From Phymatolithon calcareum (lineage: Eukaryota; Rhodophyta; Florideophyceae; Hapalidiales): a stretch of 64,000 nucleotides of DNA. Location: the NCBI GenBank assembly GCA_977006965.1, contig OZ345353.1, forward strand, positions 1,364,001 through 1,428,000. Reading direction: 5' to 3'. The notes under the pieces are model-generated. The model saw only the letters and a program-made list of their open reading frames with translations. It was not told where the DNA came from and did no database searches. Made by a program: the position numbers and the translations under genes. Every line of letters starts with the position of its first letter. Position 1 is the stretch's first letter. This document shows, piece after piece, positions 53,268 to 63,478 of this stretch.

Positions 53268-53420
53268 GAGGACTGAGACAGGATTACTTTGAATCCTGAG
53301 TTTTCCCGTCCGCGATTCTAGTGGGCGTTTCGTGAGCTGCACAAAGGTAGGTAGCATCAGAGGAAGCCTCGCCCATATCTTCGAAAGTCTGTGGGGCTTT
53401 TAAATAAACTTTAATAAAAA
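53268..53420 (+). mobile_element. LINE-C, 153-bp copy with 16-bp TSD
   Basis: ACATTTTGCATGTCGT lies at 53252-53267 and 53421-53436. The copy ends GGGGCTTTTAAATAAAC and a short A-rich tail, the LINE-C terminus. Confidence 0.9.
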
Positions 53421-53436
53421 ACATTTTGCATGTCGT

Positions 53437-53975
53437 CCATGTGTCATGCTCTTCAGACTCCATCAGAGTCGCAAATACTGTACATAGTTTGTATTCCCGT
53501 CCCGGCCCCAGCCACGCATTCGAATTAGTGGCAGTTTTGGCTGAGCCGATATTACAACAGAGTGGTGTCTGACGACATGAAACTGTGTGCGAATGCCGTC
53601 CCAGAGTGTCGATTTGTTTACGACAATATAATCGATATACGCGTGAAGCACGGAGCTGCGGGGGTGGGCATTATGGTCTTGTCCGATTTTCGCTATTTAA
53701 GCGTAAAAGATTCGTCTTAAAAGAGGCCCCTGTGGAGACACCCGCACCTCGCAGTGGCCACAACGCATTTTGGTTGCGCCATAATTATCGATTTTGGACA
53801 ATCGCGAGATCGAATTGAATACATCGTTCGTCGGTTTGCATTCGGCGCACCACGGGAGAACGATGTGGTTCCGGAAGGGGGGAGGTCCCAAATTCTCGAA
53901 GCATCTTTTCATTGTCATGAGCAACTGAACGAAATTTGATGAAAAAGCTTAACTTTATAGCTGTCATTTGGATGG
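53437..53975. other. No gene seen
   Basis: Unique sequence with short open frames only. Confidence 0.35.
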
Positions 53976-53989
53976 CCTATACTTGCTTT

Positions 53990-54300
53990 AAGCGAAGCGC
54001 AGGCTTCTTTGCACGCACTGGTTATTTCGCCGCTTCCCATATCCCTGGCAAGAACAAGCAAGAAACGAAGATTCCGAACTCGATGAAGTTCTCGCAGTTA
54101 TCTCAAACTTAATGTCCAAGCAACGACTTTCTGATATTCAAAAAGAGATGCTGGAAATGGCAGTTGATACCGTCCAAAGAAAATGTCCTAAATCAAAATG
54201 AAAACGTAAGCGAAGGATTGTAGCGTAACGAAAAGTCTCTCAGGTGCAATGATAATTGACTAAGGGAGCTTCAATAAAACAGAAATCCATCCATCCATCC
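53990..54300 (+). mobile_element. LINE-D, 311-bp copy with ATCC tail and TSD
   Basis: TATACTTGCTTT (extendable by CC, which may be tail) lies before (53976-53989) and after (54299-54312). The copy matches 4235-4550 and ends in TCAATAAAACAG then three ATCC units. Confidence 0.9.
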
Positions 54301-54312
54301 TATACTTGCTTT

Positions 54313-56879
54313 CGAATCTATGATACTGGGTATCGTTGATGCAAACTATAGACCCCGTGAAGCAAAACTAAAGAGTACAATGATGATGCTGGCTTCCCTG
54401 AAAACAAGTAGGAGCAAAGGACCAAATCAATTGCAAGAGTTTTAATTGTGGTTTAAGAGAAGACACACAGATATCATGCAACTTGTCTAGCAAAAATGAT
54501 CCGTGTCTTCAGACGCTCGTTTCGTGGAAAAGCTGCAGTATTCTTCTCGTAGCGTCAATGAGAATTAGGCTTCCGCATTGTCAATGCGATATATATAAAC
54601 CTTCAACACCATCACGAAACATCCTCTGGATTCTGCGAGCTCGCTCTGTTGATCACTCCCCGTGGTATGCCTAGCTGATTCCTATCCTCCGAATAGTCTC
54701 ACGAAGGCTTGAGCCTTCTGTTTGAAATACACTAAAATACGTTACAATCCGATGTGATCATAGTGTTAGGGATAGCGTGAAAGGCTGCTCTTTCCAGATC
54801 GCGGAAAACACAAACGTCCTATCCTCTCCATCATATCAACGTCGAAATTACCGGAAACACAGTGAGGGACTGGCGCAGTTATCTCCGAAGCACCCTGATA
54901 TGGATTGATCATTCCCGCTTCCCAAAAGCCTATGAACAATAGCTGCACGTCAACATACACATGGCCTTCGACATTATACAGTATACAATGAAATATGTGC
55001 TTCGCACGCGCTGCATATCACGACCGTCTTTGCTACCCATACACCGCCATACATACACGAGTGCAACTCGAACTGCAGCACTGGGACGGCCTTGAGTGAT
55101 GTTGCAATCGGGATGGATTTTCAATTTACACGCATTGCTTCTGGTGCTGGTGGCCGAGATATACCTGAGTATTACTGATCAACATGGTTTCCTGAAACTA
55201 GATGCTCCGATATGTATGCGGGTACACAAACTTTTCAACCACAAACACGCTGCGTATTGAAGGCGTGACAGTGACAGCACAAAAGAATTTTCATCCCTTG
55301 TCGACCCCGGGACCACCCCTCTGCACGACAGCACGTTTTTACGGACAATTCATGAAGATAATCTTTCTTTCTTTCTTTCTTTTACTGCGGGATTTCTCGA
55401 AGCTGATGGAACAACTCCGCATCCTTACGGTTATAGTAGACATTAACAGATACGAGTGGTACTTGATGTCACAACAGCTGTCCAAGCTGCACAAGGTGCA
55501 GACCATGGTCCAGCTTAACATCCATATCGAAGATAATCTTAATCTCACCTCATCGAGTTCGGTCACTGAGTATCTCCGTGCACTTGAAACAAAATTCAAG
55601 CAAATGCCTCAACTTGCCGCTCATAGCGAATGTCATATATGCTGCGACTGCGCTCCGAATTCGCCGATTCCGGAATATGGAGTGACCGAATACCGAGCAA
55701 AAAACGCTTGAGTATACGAGCACCACTCTGACGTCGTCGCACTCTAACTGTACCCTGCCGTAATAAAGCGGCTCTAGACGATGAATGGTCAATCCCGACG
55801 GACAGGAATCGGGTCGTGGTGGGTGACGCCTTGACAGCTTCCTCAGCATCCGCATTTACAAGCAAATTGTTCGTGACAAGCAATGCTTTTTGAACAATGG
55901 GCCACAAAATTTGTCTCTTCAAGGCTACCGGAGGCTTCGGCGCAAGCAACTCGTCCACGGGTGCTGAACTGGGCGTCATTGAAAGGTTTGTTAGAACAAG
56001 AAATTCACTTCGAGACACAGCCTGTGCATCGGCCGTAAGGGCAGCGACATGTTTCTTCTCGTCCGTTTCTCTTCATGGAGCATCGCCCCCATCGTAGTAG
56101 GATTGGATGATGTAGGAGTGCAAAGGGGGACTGAATCATAGGCTTGGCTCAAGCCGCTTGAGCCACTTTTGATTTTCATTGACATGCGACTGGGTCAATT
56201 ACTTGAACTTCAGCGGGACATAAGCGTGCTCTAGGAATTCCCTTTGCGGCAAATTCTCTACATGCAGGACTATTGCCATCGTTATGGATACCAGAGAGGT
56301 TCAACAGCGGACGGGACGGTGCAGCTTGCATGAAATTAGAGAGTGAGCAATTTTTTTTGAATTGAAATACGAACATAGAGAGTCCTGTATGGGCACCTGG
56401 CTGAGATGAACCAAAAAGTCAAGACGGGTTCAGCATCCCCGCCCATAAACTATTGCAGTAGTTCGTTGTTGAGGTTCCTCAATAAGTCTCTTTGAATATA
56501 ACGTCTTACGGCACACGATTCGAGGTTCGGTGTGGAGAGTGCGATAGGCACAGAACCCTAACTTTGCGAGACCACGTGCTCTGCACCGTACAAAGAAATT
56601 CATTCTTGAAGTGTTCATCTCACGCAGCTACCCAACCAGTGTACAACGCGGCTATGCGCGCTGGGAGTTGCTCCCTTCACTGTAGGCGCTGTGAAGCTGC
56701 TTGAGCGACGTTCGCAAGTCCAGTGCTGTCCAAGTTCGGTGTGGGAAGAAATCCAGCTCCCTGATAAGCCCAGTGCATTGTTTGTATCTCATGATATGGC
56801 GCTGAAAATGTTCGAAGAATGTGCAATGTCTCATGGCTACTTGCATATCTCGATATCTACATTTAGCTCAACCTTCATG
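54313..56879. other. 2.6 kb without a firmly supported gene
   Basis: Two overlapping open frames, 55202-55711 (+, 169 codons) and 55596-56018 (-, 140 codons), have plausible amino-acid composition but no domain, and at most one can be real where they overlap. The minus frame seems to continue in other phases up to ~56185, as if decayed. A TTTC microsatellite lies at ~55364-55381. Confidence 0.3.
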
Positions 56880-57900
56880 ACTCTATCGCCGCTGGCATAG
56901 GCTGCACAACTAAGTGCTTCACGGGCGTAATACGGTGTTATTGACATGGCCATGCCGGCTATGTGCTAACAAGCTGGATTAAAGAAAAAGAATGGCGCTT
57001 GGGATATCTAATGTTGTACGACAGTCCTATGAATTGACCCTTTTGCGAAGACGGGAGAGAACGTGACATTCAATTACGAGTTCGAAAAAAGGTTCAATTC
57101 GTAAATCTGTTTCGGTTTCTGCATGGGGATGGGAACAGAAGGGATGTGGATAAAATAGGATAACGGAGGAGGAGGAATTGATCGATAGAAGGTGAAAAAG
57201 AAGTAACGCTGAATGTCGAAAGTTGAAGAGAACGTGCTTTAATTTATGCCATGATGACCTACTGGATGTTTAATTCCCCAATGTTTGACGTAATCTTCTC
57301 CATGTCGCAAGTGACTGTCGCGTTGAGCCATGCGCGGCGCAAAGCTCGAATGCGCAAGAAATGTGCCGTCATATTCCCAGAAGCCGACTTGTTGGTTCTC
57401 TTGTTCTTCTTGGTGGCCGTGCGCCTTTGCGGCTGGAACGGACTTCCAACCGCTACCTTACGCATAATTTTCTTGGCGATCGGTGAGGATAGAGCCATTT
57501 GTGTAGGTGTAGGTGTTGCTTCTCTGCGTGGGAGAGAACACAGCTTTTCCTCGGGCGACATGGCCTTAAAGAGTGTTCAAAGATCAGGTATGAAAAGCAG
57601 GAAGTGTGCCGGGCTGCTAAATTCGGAGTCAGAGAGCTTTGCAGGATTGCTGGAAAGTAAATTGCAGGCTCTTTCGATATTACGTGTTCTGTTTTGAACA
57701 AAAAGTTTTCTCAGTCGCATCCAATTACCGAAAGCGAATCTGTCGTGCCATTTCCAGAGAACACGAGTTAGCCTACGTGTTGTCCTTTAAAAGGGAAACA
57801 ATCCAAAGATTGAGGCCAACAAGAACCACTAGAGTTTATGCTGCTGCTCAAAACTTTTCTCATGCCAGCAGCCAGGGAAGATCCCTAAAAGACTACTGTA
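56880..57900 (-). repeat. Dispersed ~1-kb unit, copy 3
   Basis: Aligns with 46240-47200 along most of its length, including both flanks of the ORF. Confidence 0.75.
57259..57561 (-). CDS. Conserved 100-aa basic protein, copy 3
   Basis: 100 aa, ATG at 57561, gap-free against copy 1 despite about 30 substitutions, with the same start and the same terminal 'LNIQ'. Conserved blocks 'REAT..PT.MA.SSPI.KK', 'GSPFQP.RR', 'KKN..T.K', 'FLRIRALRRAW' and 'ATVTCDMEK'. Function unknown. Confidence 0.55.
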   Translation of the reverse strand: MSPEEKLCSLPRREATPTPTQMALSSPIAKKIMRKVAVGSPFQPQRRTATKKNKRTNKSASGNMTAHFLRIRALRRAWLNATVTCDMEKITSNIGELNIQ

Positions 57901-58544
57901 CTTGGAATTTAGTGTTGACCTTTTGAACTGTTCCTTGTAATGCGTTGCCCAGGGGCGCAGTAAATCCTATTCCTGTGGAGGTTTCTCCACGTGCTGGATG
58001 TGCCTCAATAAGGAATGAGTGTTTGAATGCGTCTGACCCCCGCAAAAGAATAAGAAAGTATGACTCCAAGACAATAAAACATGTATTAAGATGGTAGACG
58101 TGCTATGTCGGGGAATGAGCCAAGCGACGAGTTTCGAAGGAAACAGTGTACTGTACTGTTTCCTTAGAAACTCGTCGCTTGGCTAATTGTATACCTTTTT
58201 TGATAAGTTATTTTTAAAAACCACCGTATCGATAGGGCTCTGGAGTACCCTCAAGCGACCTCTGTGCAGTACCATCGTCACTACTGCTTTCCGCAAGTAC
58301 AACTGCGGCTTAGGTGTTTCCGAACTTAGACTTGGACTCCGACGTCCATTAAAAGGACATCCTGATTTAGAGCAGCCCTTCATGATCATAGAAGGTCGAG
58401 AATTGGGGACTCTTTACATCGTGAGGAAATGGAGTGGAAGCTCAGGCGTATGCTTGCACCTGCTTCGCAGACCAATCTCGTGAAGCCCACTCAAGGTCAT
58501 GATTCCCATATCAATACACGCCGACATCCGCCTTCTCGGGAGAG
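57901..58544. other. Intergenic, contains one strong hairpin
   Basis: No gene seen apart from the hairpin at 58118-58184. Confidence 0.4.
58118..58184. repeat. Hairpin, 30-bp stem with one mismatch, 7-nt loop
   Basis: 58118-58147 (AGCCAAGCGACGAGTTTC...) is complementary to 58155-58184 with a single mismatch. The loop GTACTGT can extend the pairing. No coding frame or repeat copy overlaps it. Confidence 0.92.
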
Positions 58545-60421
58545 GGGATATTTGATGATTTTATTTGAAAGCTCTCAAAGCCCCACCTTCTAGTAACGGG
58601 GCGGCTTTTGCAAGATTCTCTAAGCTAAAGTCCTCTGGCTACTCAAAACGTCCTTGATTCGTGTTTCTCTGCTAACAAGTGGTGCTGTGAGTCTCTTGCA
58701 TTCAAATTCAATTTCAGTGCTCATCTTAAACGAGGCTAGTGTCTAGTTTACTGAAATTTTCCCTCAATTGAGGGGCACTTTTCTCTCAATTGGGGAACGA
58801 GAATTTTTCAATTTTTGCGCATGAAAGCTACTCAATATCGAGCACATCAAAAGCGCCAAGCTCATGGATGTCTTCAACAAGTCGGGATATACTTGTTCGG
58901 CCTGGAAGTCTTCCAAAAATCGCTCTTAGCGCCAAACTCAAATCTTGTCATGAGCACGAGTATTCCGAAAAACTTAACCAGTTCTGTCACTGTAGTCTCT
59001 TTTCCCCCGATTCGTTTCAGCTTCGCGGACGTCTATGCAGCTATTTTTCGAAGGTGAACTTGTGGAAACCTGGTCAAAAAGCAATCACAGGGCGTGTGAA
59101 GCCCAATCTCACCATTTTCCGATATGAAATCTCCATTTGGAGTGCGAACTGTCCAGAACTGACTCGGAATTCGTCCCCCAATCTGTTATATATCTTGTCA
59201 CTCGTACTGTGGCACCCCATGAGCAATTACTTTGGGGTTTGCGGTCGGGTGTGATTACATCAATTTCCTCGTGCGACGCCTGGTCCCAAAAGCCATGCAA
59301 GGCGTAGGCGATAGATCCTGGAATAGGGCATTCTTAGCTTCTGACGGTTGGATCGAAGCTTGTGTTCCCCTTTGGGGAGCTTCTGTTTGCGACTGCCGAG
59401 AATAAACTGGCGTTTGGCGAAGAAGACTGGCGACCACGAGTACTGTAAGCCGGATTATGTGGCGCAAAGTTTTGCGGGCTGCGACTCGATACAAGCAGTT
59501 GAGAGGACGCAGCACCTTCGCTAGCCTTTCCTGCCTTGACGTTAACAATCTTGTATGTCTTAATCTTAGTCTTCTCGGTCGGTTTGTGAACCAGGATCCA
59601 TTTCACGCGAAGCGACGTGCTTGCGCGACCATTATTTCATTCAAGAGTACCTCCAGAACCGTACTGTTCACCTTTTTTAACTTGGAAAAGGCTCCATAAA
59701 GCCTGTAACACTCTGCGAAACTGGTCACCGATGTTGCCTTAGTGTGTACAGATGCGCCTACCACTCGGCGCGGGTCTTTTTCTCGTGACATGGCACGTCC
59801 GCTTCTTCTAACTGAAAATTGTAATTTCGTTCCTACCGCCGAACGACGCCCATTTAAGGCCGTAGTTTGGGTACTCCTCAGGCAGAACACAAGCCCGCCT
59901 TCCCAAAGTTGGCGCGAACTTTCTGTTTCGCATTCTTTCTACATACTTTTTTGAGCTTTCAAAAAGCCCCTCAATTGAGGGATTTATCCTCAATTGAGGT
60001 GGTTAGTAAACTAGACACTAGAGAAGGTTGTAACGCAACTAGTGCGATCGCCGCGGTAATCCTGAAGTATGCACCCAGTACTGATTTTCTCCAAAGGGGT
60101 GCTCAGTTAAATATCAACCTTAAGAATCCCTGGTAGTCCGTCTAAAATATGAATCTTCATTGATCTGCCTTCTTCCTTCTCCCTTACCTCAGTTATTTCT
60201 TCTCTCCTCTTTTTCATAACAGGTTCCTCCTCCGCTTTCTACAGGGCTTGTCTCAAGCTTTCATATTGTTTGAGATATTCAATATCCTTCACTTCCCTTA
60301 TGTCCTTACATCTTCCAGGGTACGCATTGGTTTCTTCAAGGCTCTTTTTATGTCTTGCAAGGCTTAATGCAAATCTTTCCTCTGTATGCCGTCTCCTTAT
60401 CTTGGTGGTTCTCGTCGGCAC
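58545..60421 (-). mobile_element. LINE-A copy split by a DNA transposon
   Basis: The inverted LINE-A end lies at 58545-58735 and the more upstream LINE-A coding part at 60022-60421. Joined across 58740-60017 they align base for base with 21700-21790 around the break. The upstream part codes for 'HKKSLEETNAYPGRCKDIREVKDIEYL', a stretch not seen in shorter copies. Its true 5' end is undefined. Confidence 0.82.
58740..60017 (-). mobile_element. 1,278-bp TIR DNA transposon (CTAG target)
   Basis: Terminal inverted repeat TGTCTAGTTTACT / AGTAAACTAGACA, 13 bp and perfect, flanked by CTAG at 58736-58739 and 60018-60021. Comparison with uninterrupted LINE-A shows a single such site before insertion. 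The palindrome leaves TA, with longer TIRs, as an alternative duplication. Each end has two CCTCAATTGAGG-type subterminal palindromes. The minus strand retains a C-terminal coding block ('EDIHELGAFD') shared with the copy at 63479. The rest of the transposase is broken, and the superfamily is not determined. Confidence 0.85.
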
Positions 60422-61763
60422 AGAACTCGCTTTCGATCCAGACGGTGCATAGCATAATTTCCGAAAATATTATTGTAGAACAACCAAGCCCTCTGAGGAT
60501 TCGATTTTCATTGGAGTCACGTGTCAAAAGAAGAGCTCCAACTAAGCACGGCCCCTGCCTTTTCAACAGATGAATTCTGGAATTTGTAATCGAACATGGC
60601 CGCGTTTTGTAAAGAAGAAGAAGTGGAGATTTTTATTATAGTGTTACCAACGCATCTGCAGACGCTTGGGGCAACACTTCTGATGAGCCACGAGGACTCA
60701 ACTCAGAGCCCAGAGGCTCCATTTCGCATAAAAACGGCTATAGTCAGCAAAATTAGAAAACCTACCTCTGATCTCAACGGAGAGATCTCGAGGGGGAAAA
60801 TCATTTCACTTCAATGGCCACGCAGAGCATCGTATCGTGTCGAGGTCGTTTCCCGCGCCGAAGCAAGTTTACCGACGTCCCGGGTCCGCGTGCCGTGCCG
60901 ATCTTCAGGACTTACTCTCGCTCGGCCTGCCCGCCGATCCGCGCGGGGGGGTTACTGACGTCCCCAGCCTTGCGTGCGCCGGAGCGCGATGGGCGAGTTT
61001 ACCGACGTCCCGGGTCCCGCGTTTTGTAAAGTGTGACTGGAAATTGCACTAGCATGTGACTAACTCTCAAACAAATTCATTACTGCGACTTCTCAAAAAG
61101 CAAAAAGTAGGTCAAAAAAACCGCCCTGGTACCCAAGTATGTTGCCGAGGGGAGATATTGTCAAATTTTCATACTTCATGCTTCATGCGTTCATTGTCTT
61201 ATAGCGTATTCTATAGCGCCTCCAAAATGAGACTAGCAGCGTTTCAACAGCGAAAATTCTCTCCATTCCATGACATATACAGTACTGTGACATTTCGAAC
61301 AGCAAGTACGTCTAATATGGGGAACTCTAGACCAAACCATTCCCGAAGTTAAAAATTGAAATCAGAGATTCTTAAGTGTTCTGGACCAAATTTTCGCGCT
61401 GAATCTATTTCTGGTATTAGTTTTACGATGCGGACACAGGAAATATGAATTACGATTAATTTCTGTCACGCTGCTACGAGTTTGCGCGAAAACGGGATTC
61501 AAAGTTGAGGGCATTTGAATACTTGAAGTTGAATCATAATACGTTTACAGTGTGCGGAAGCAAGCACTGAACACTGCAGGCAGTTACTTCCAGGATTTGG
61601 ACACCGTTTCGTATTGCATCATTTTTGGGCCCGTTATCAAAATCATTGCTGGGAAATGAAATCTGGAGCCAATCACATTAGGATTTGTGTATATAAGCAG
61701 TGTGAAAAGCGCACTGCGGTGACTTACAGAAAAGGAATTCCTAGGATCTTAGGAATTTTTAAC
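60422..61763. repeat. Intergenic; GC-rich insert between 15-bp direct repeats
   Basis: CCGCGTTTTGTAAAG occurs at 60600-60614 and 61017-61031. Within this interval 60838-61020 is strikingly GC-rich and contains GTTTACCGACGTCCCGGGTC twice (from 60867 and 60997) plus a degenerate third copy near 60950. Outside it no gene or repeat is recognised. Confidence 0.5.
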
Positions 61764-63041
61764 GAGGGAATTGGATATCTAGGACTCTTACAGTTGTAAA
61801 ATTGGATATCTAGGACGCCCAAAGTTGGCTGTGGTTTATCCTGCGGTTGACGCGCTACCTCAAGGGTATTAGGGCGTTCATGTCGGACGGCTCAAAGGGA
61901 GTTGGTGAGGTGGGCGTGCAGGGGGTTCTGCAGGCCAGCGGGATTTTGCACACTCGGTGGGCGTAGCACATCCTTCACAAAAACTTGAAGGCGGCGAAAG
62001 TACCCGCAACGAGCACCGAAATCGAGTGCCCTTTTCGCGTCGTGTACGCGCGGACACGCGCTCACGCTGACGCGCTGATCCACAACGCGGCCCTGAACGC
62101 CCGACTGCTCGAATGGTGGAAGGACAGGTCATCGACGTGCGCGACGTACTACTTACTCGAAAAGGGTGTTCGTCGGCTCTGTACTGTGACGTCTAACTCA
62201 TGCGAACAGATGGGCAGCGCGCTGATGGGGGCGAGAGAGCTTCCCATTATCGACTTGGTGACGACGTTGATTGGCCACATGTCAGACACTGCTTTTCACA
62301 GACGCCGATGGGCGGAGCACGTCATCAGCGAAAGCAAGTTTCTGACGCCGTACACATGCGAACAGCATGCACGCGCATGCCGCTCTGCGGGCAAGCTCTT
62401 CGCAGAACCAGAAAAGAGTGAGGACGGGGCATTCGAGTTTGTCGTGCGCGCTATCCCACTAACTGCGGCGTACAATGTGCGAGTCATCCGCAACTTCGAG
62501 TACAACTGCGAGTGCAAGCATGGTGAGGAGTATCTACGCCCATGCTCCAACGTTGTGGCCTCCATCAACGCTGCGCACACGGCGAGCAGACTGGAGGAGT
62601 TTAACCCGTCGGACATTCGCTGGTTCAACCCGATTTGGCTTTCCGAAACGTGACGCAAGCAGCACGCGTCCGCCGTGAAGCGTGCGGCAGTGCATGGAGA
62701 GAAACTAGATCAGATAGAGCTGGTACCCGCTGACCTCAACCGAAATCCCGGACGCAAGCGAATGTGCCCGTACGAGCCGTCAGACAGCCATCCTCGTCTC
62801 TGCCCCGCCTGTGGAATGACGAGGCACTTTGCGTCGACGTGCGAAAATCCGAGCATTAAACGCATGGCCGTGTCGAAGCGAAAGGAGGCGAAGAAAGCTG
62901 CCGAGAAAGTCATCATCGACCTCACGCAGATCGAGTAGGTGGCGAGGTGAGCTTCGGGGTGGGGGTGGCGGTACACACAGACCGAGTAGACCTAGATATC
63001 CAATTTTACAACTGTAAGAGTCCTAGATATCCAATTCCCTC
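61764..63041 (+). mobile_element. MULE (Mutator-like) transposon, internally deleted
   Basis: Perfect 51-bp terminal inverted repeats at 61764-61814 and 62991-63041, starting GAGGGAATTGGATATC. Each contains the motif ATTGGATATCTAGG twice. ATTTTTAAC (61755-61763) and AATTTTAAC (63042-63050) form a 9-bp target duplication with one mismatch, the length typical of MULEs. The interior encodes only the second half of a MULE transposase. Confidence 0.88.
61985..62938 (+). pseudogene. MULE transposase C-terminal half (SWIM and CCHC fingers)
   Basis: Upstream of 61985, other phases hold 'MSDGSKG' and 'HKNLKAAK', remains of the region around the second catalytic Asp. The frame 61985-62938 is continuous except for a TGA at 62651-62653. 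It contains a SWIM-type finger at ~62505-62570 (C-x-C...PCSN, with Asn where His is usual) and a zinc knuckle C-x2-C-x4-H-x4-C at ~62800-62850, then a basic tail. The catalytic N-terminal part is deleted, so it is non-autonomous. Confidence 0.8.
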
Positions 63042-63050
63042 AATTTTAAC

Positions 63051-63474
63051 ACACCCGTCGCCTAAGAGTGGGCCAATGATTTACACGTCCGAAAAAGTCA
63101 TATATGCTAAATCGAATTCCGAATTAAATGATTTTTATATCAATTGAAAGGGAACATTTTTATTAGGCATAGATCCAGAAAAGCAGGGCCTGCACTGTTT
63201 CGTTTTCGCTCCGCAAGCGTCCAAAAAAAGTCGAACATCAATTTTTTTCGTGGTGCTCCGGAAAAATGGCAAATAACTTGAAGCAGTCGTTTTGCCAGGA
63301 ATGGGGCCTTCCTGACACACAAAATGAGAGATGACGTATTTGGGGAGAGCGTGACTGATTTTTGTGCTTCTTGACTTATCTTTGATCTGAAAACGAAAAA
63401 TTTTGCGCTCGTCCATGGTACTAAAGACTGTAATTATAAATCCTAGCTGGGAAATAGGTTGGAAGTTTCCACGT
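63051..63474. other. No gene seen
   Basis: Between the MULE and the last transposon. One 123-codon minus-strand frame without recognisable features. Confidence 0.35.
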
Positions 63475-63478
63475 CTAG

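Noticed and set aside
55202-55711. 169-codon plus-strand frame
   Set aside because: Composition is plausible but no motif; overlaps an equally plausible minus-strand frame.
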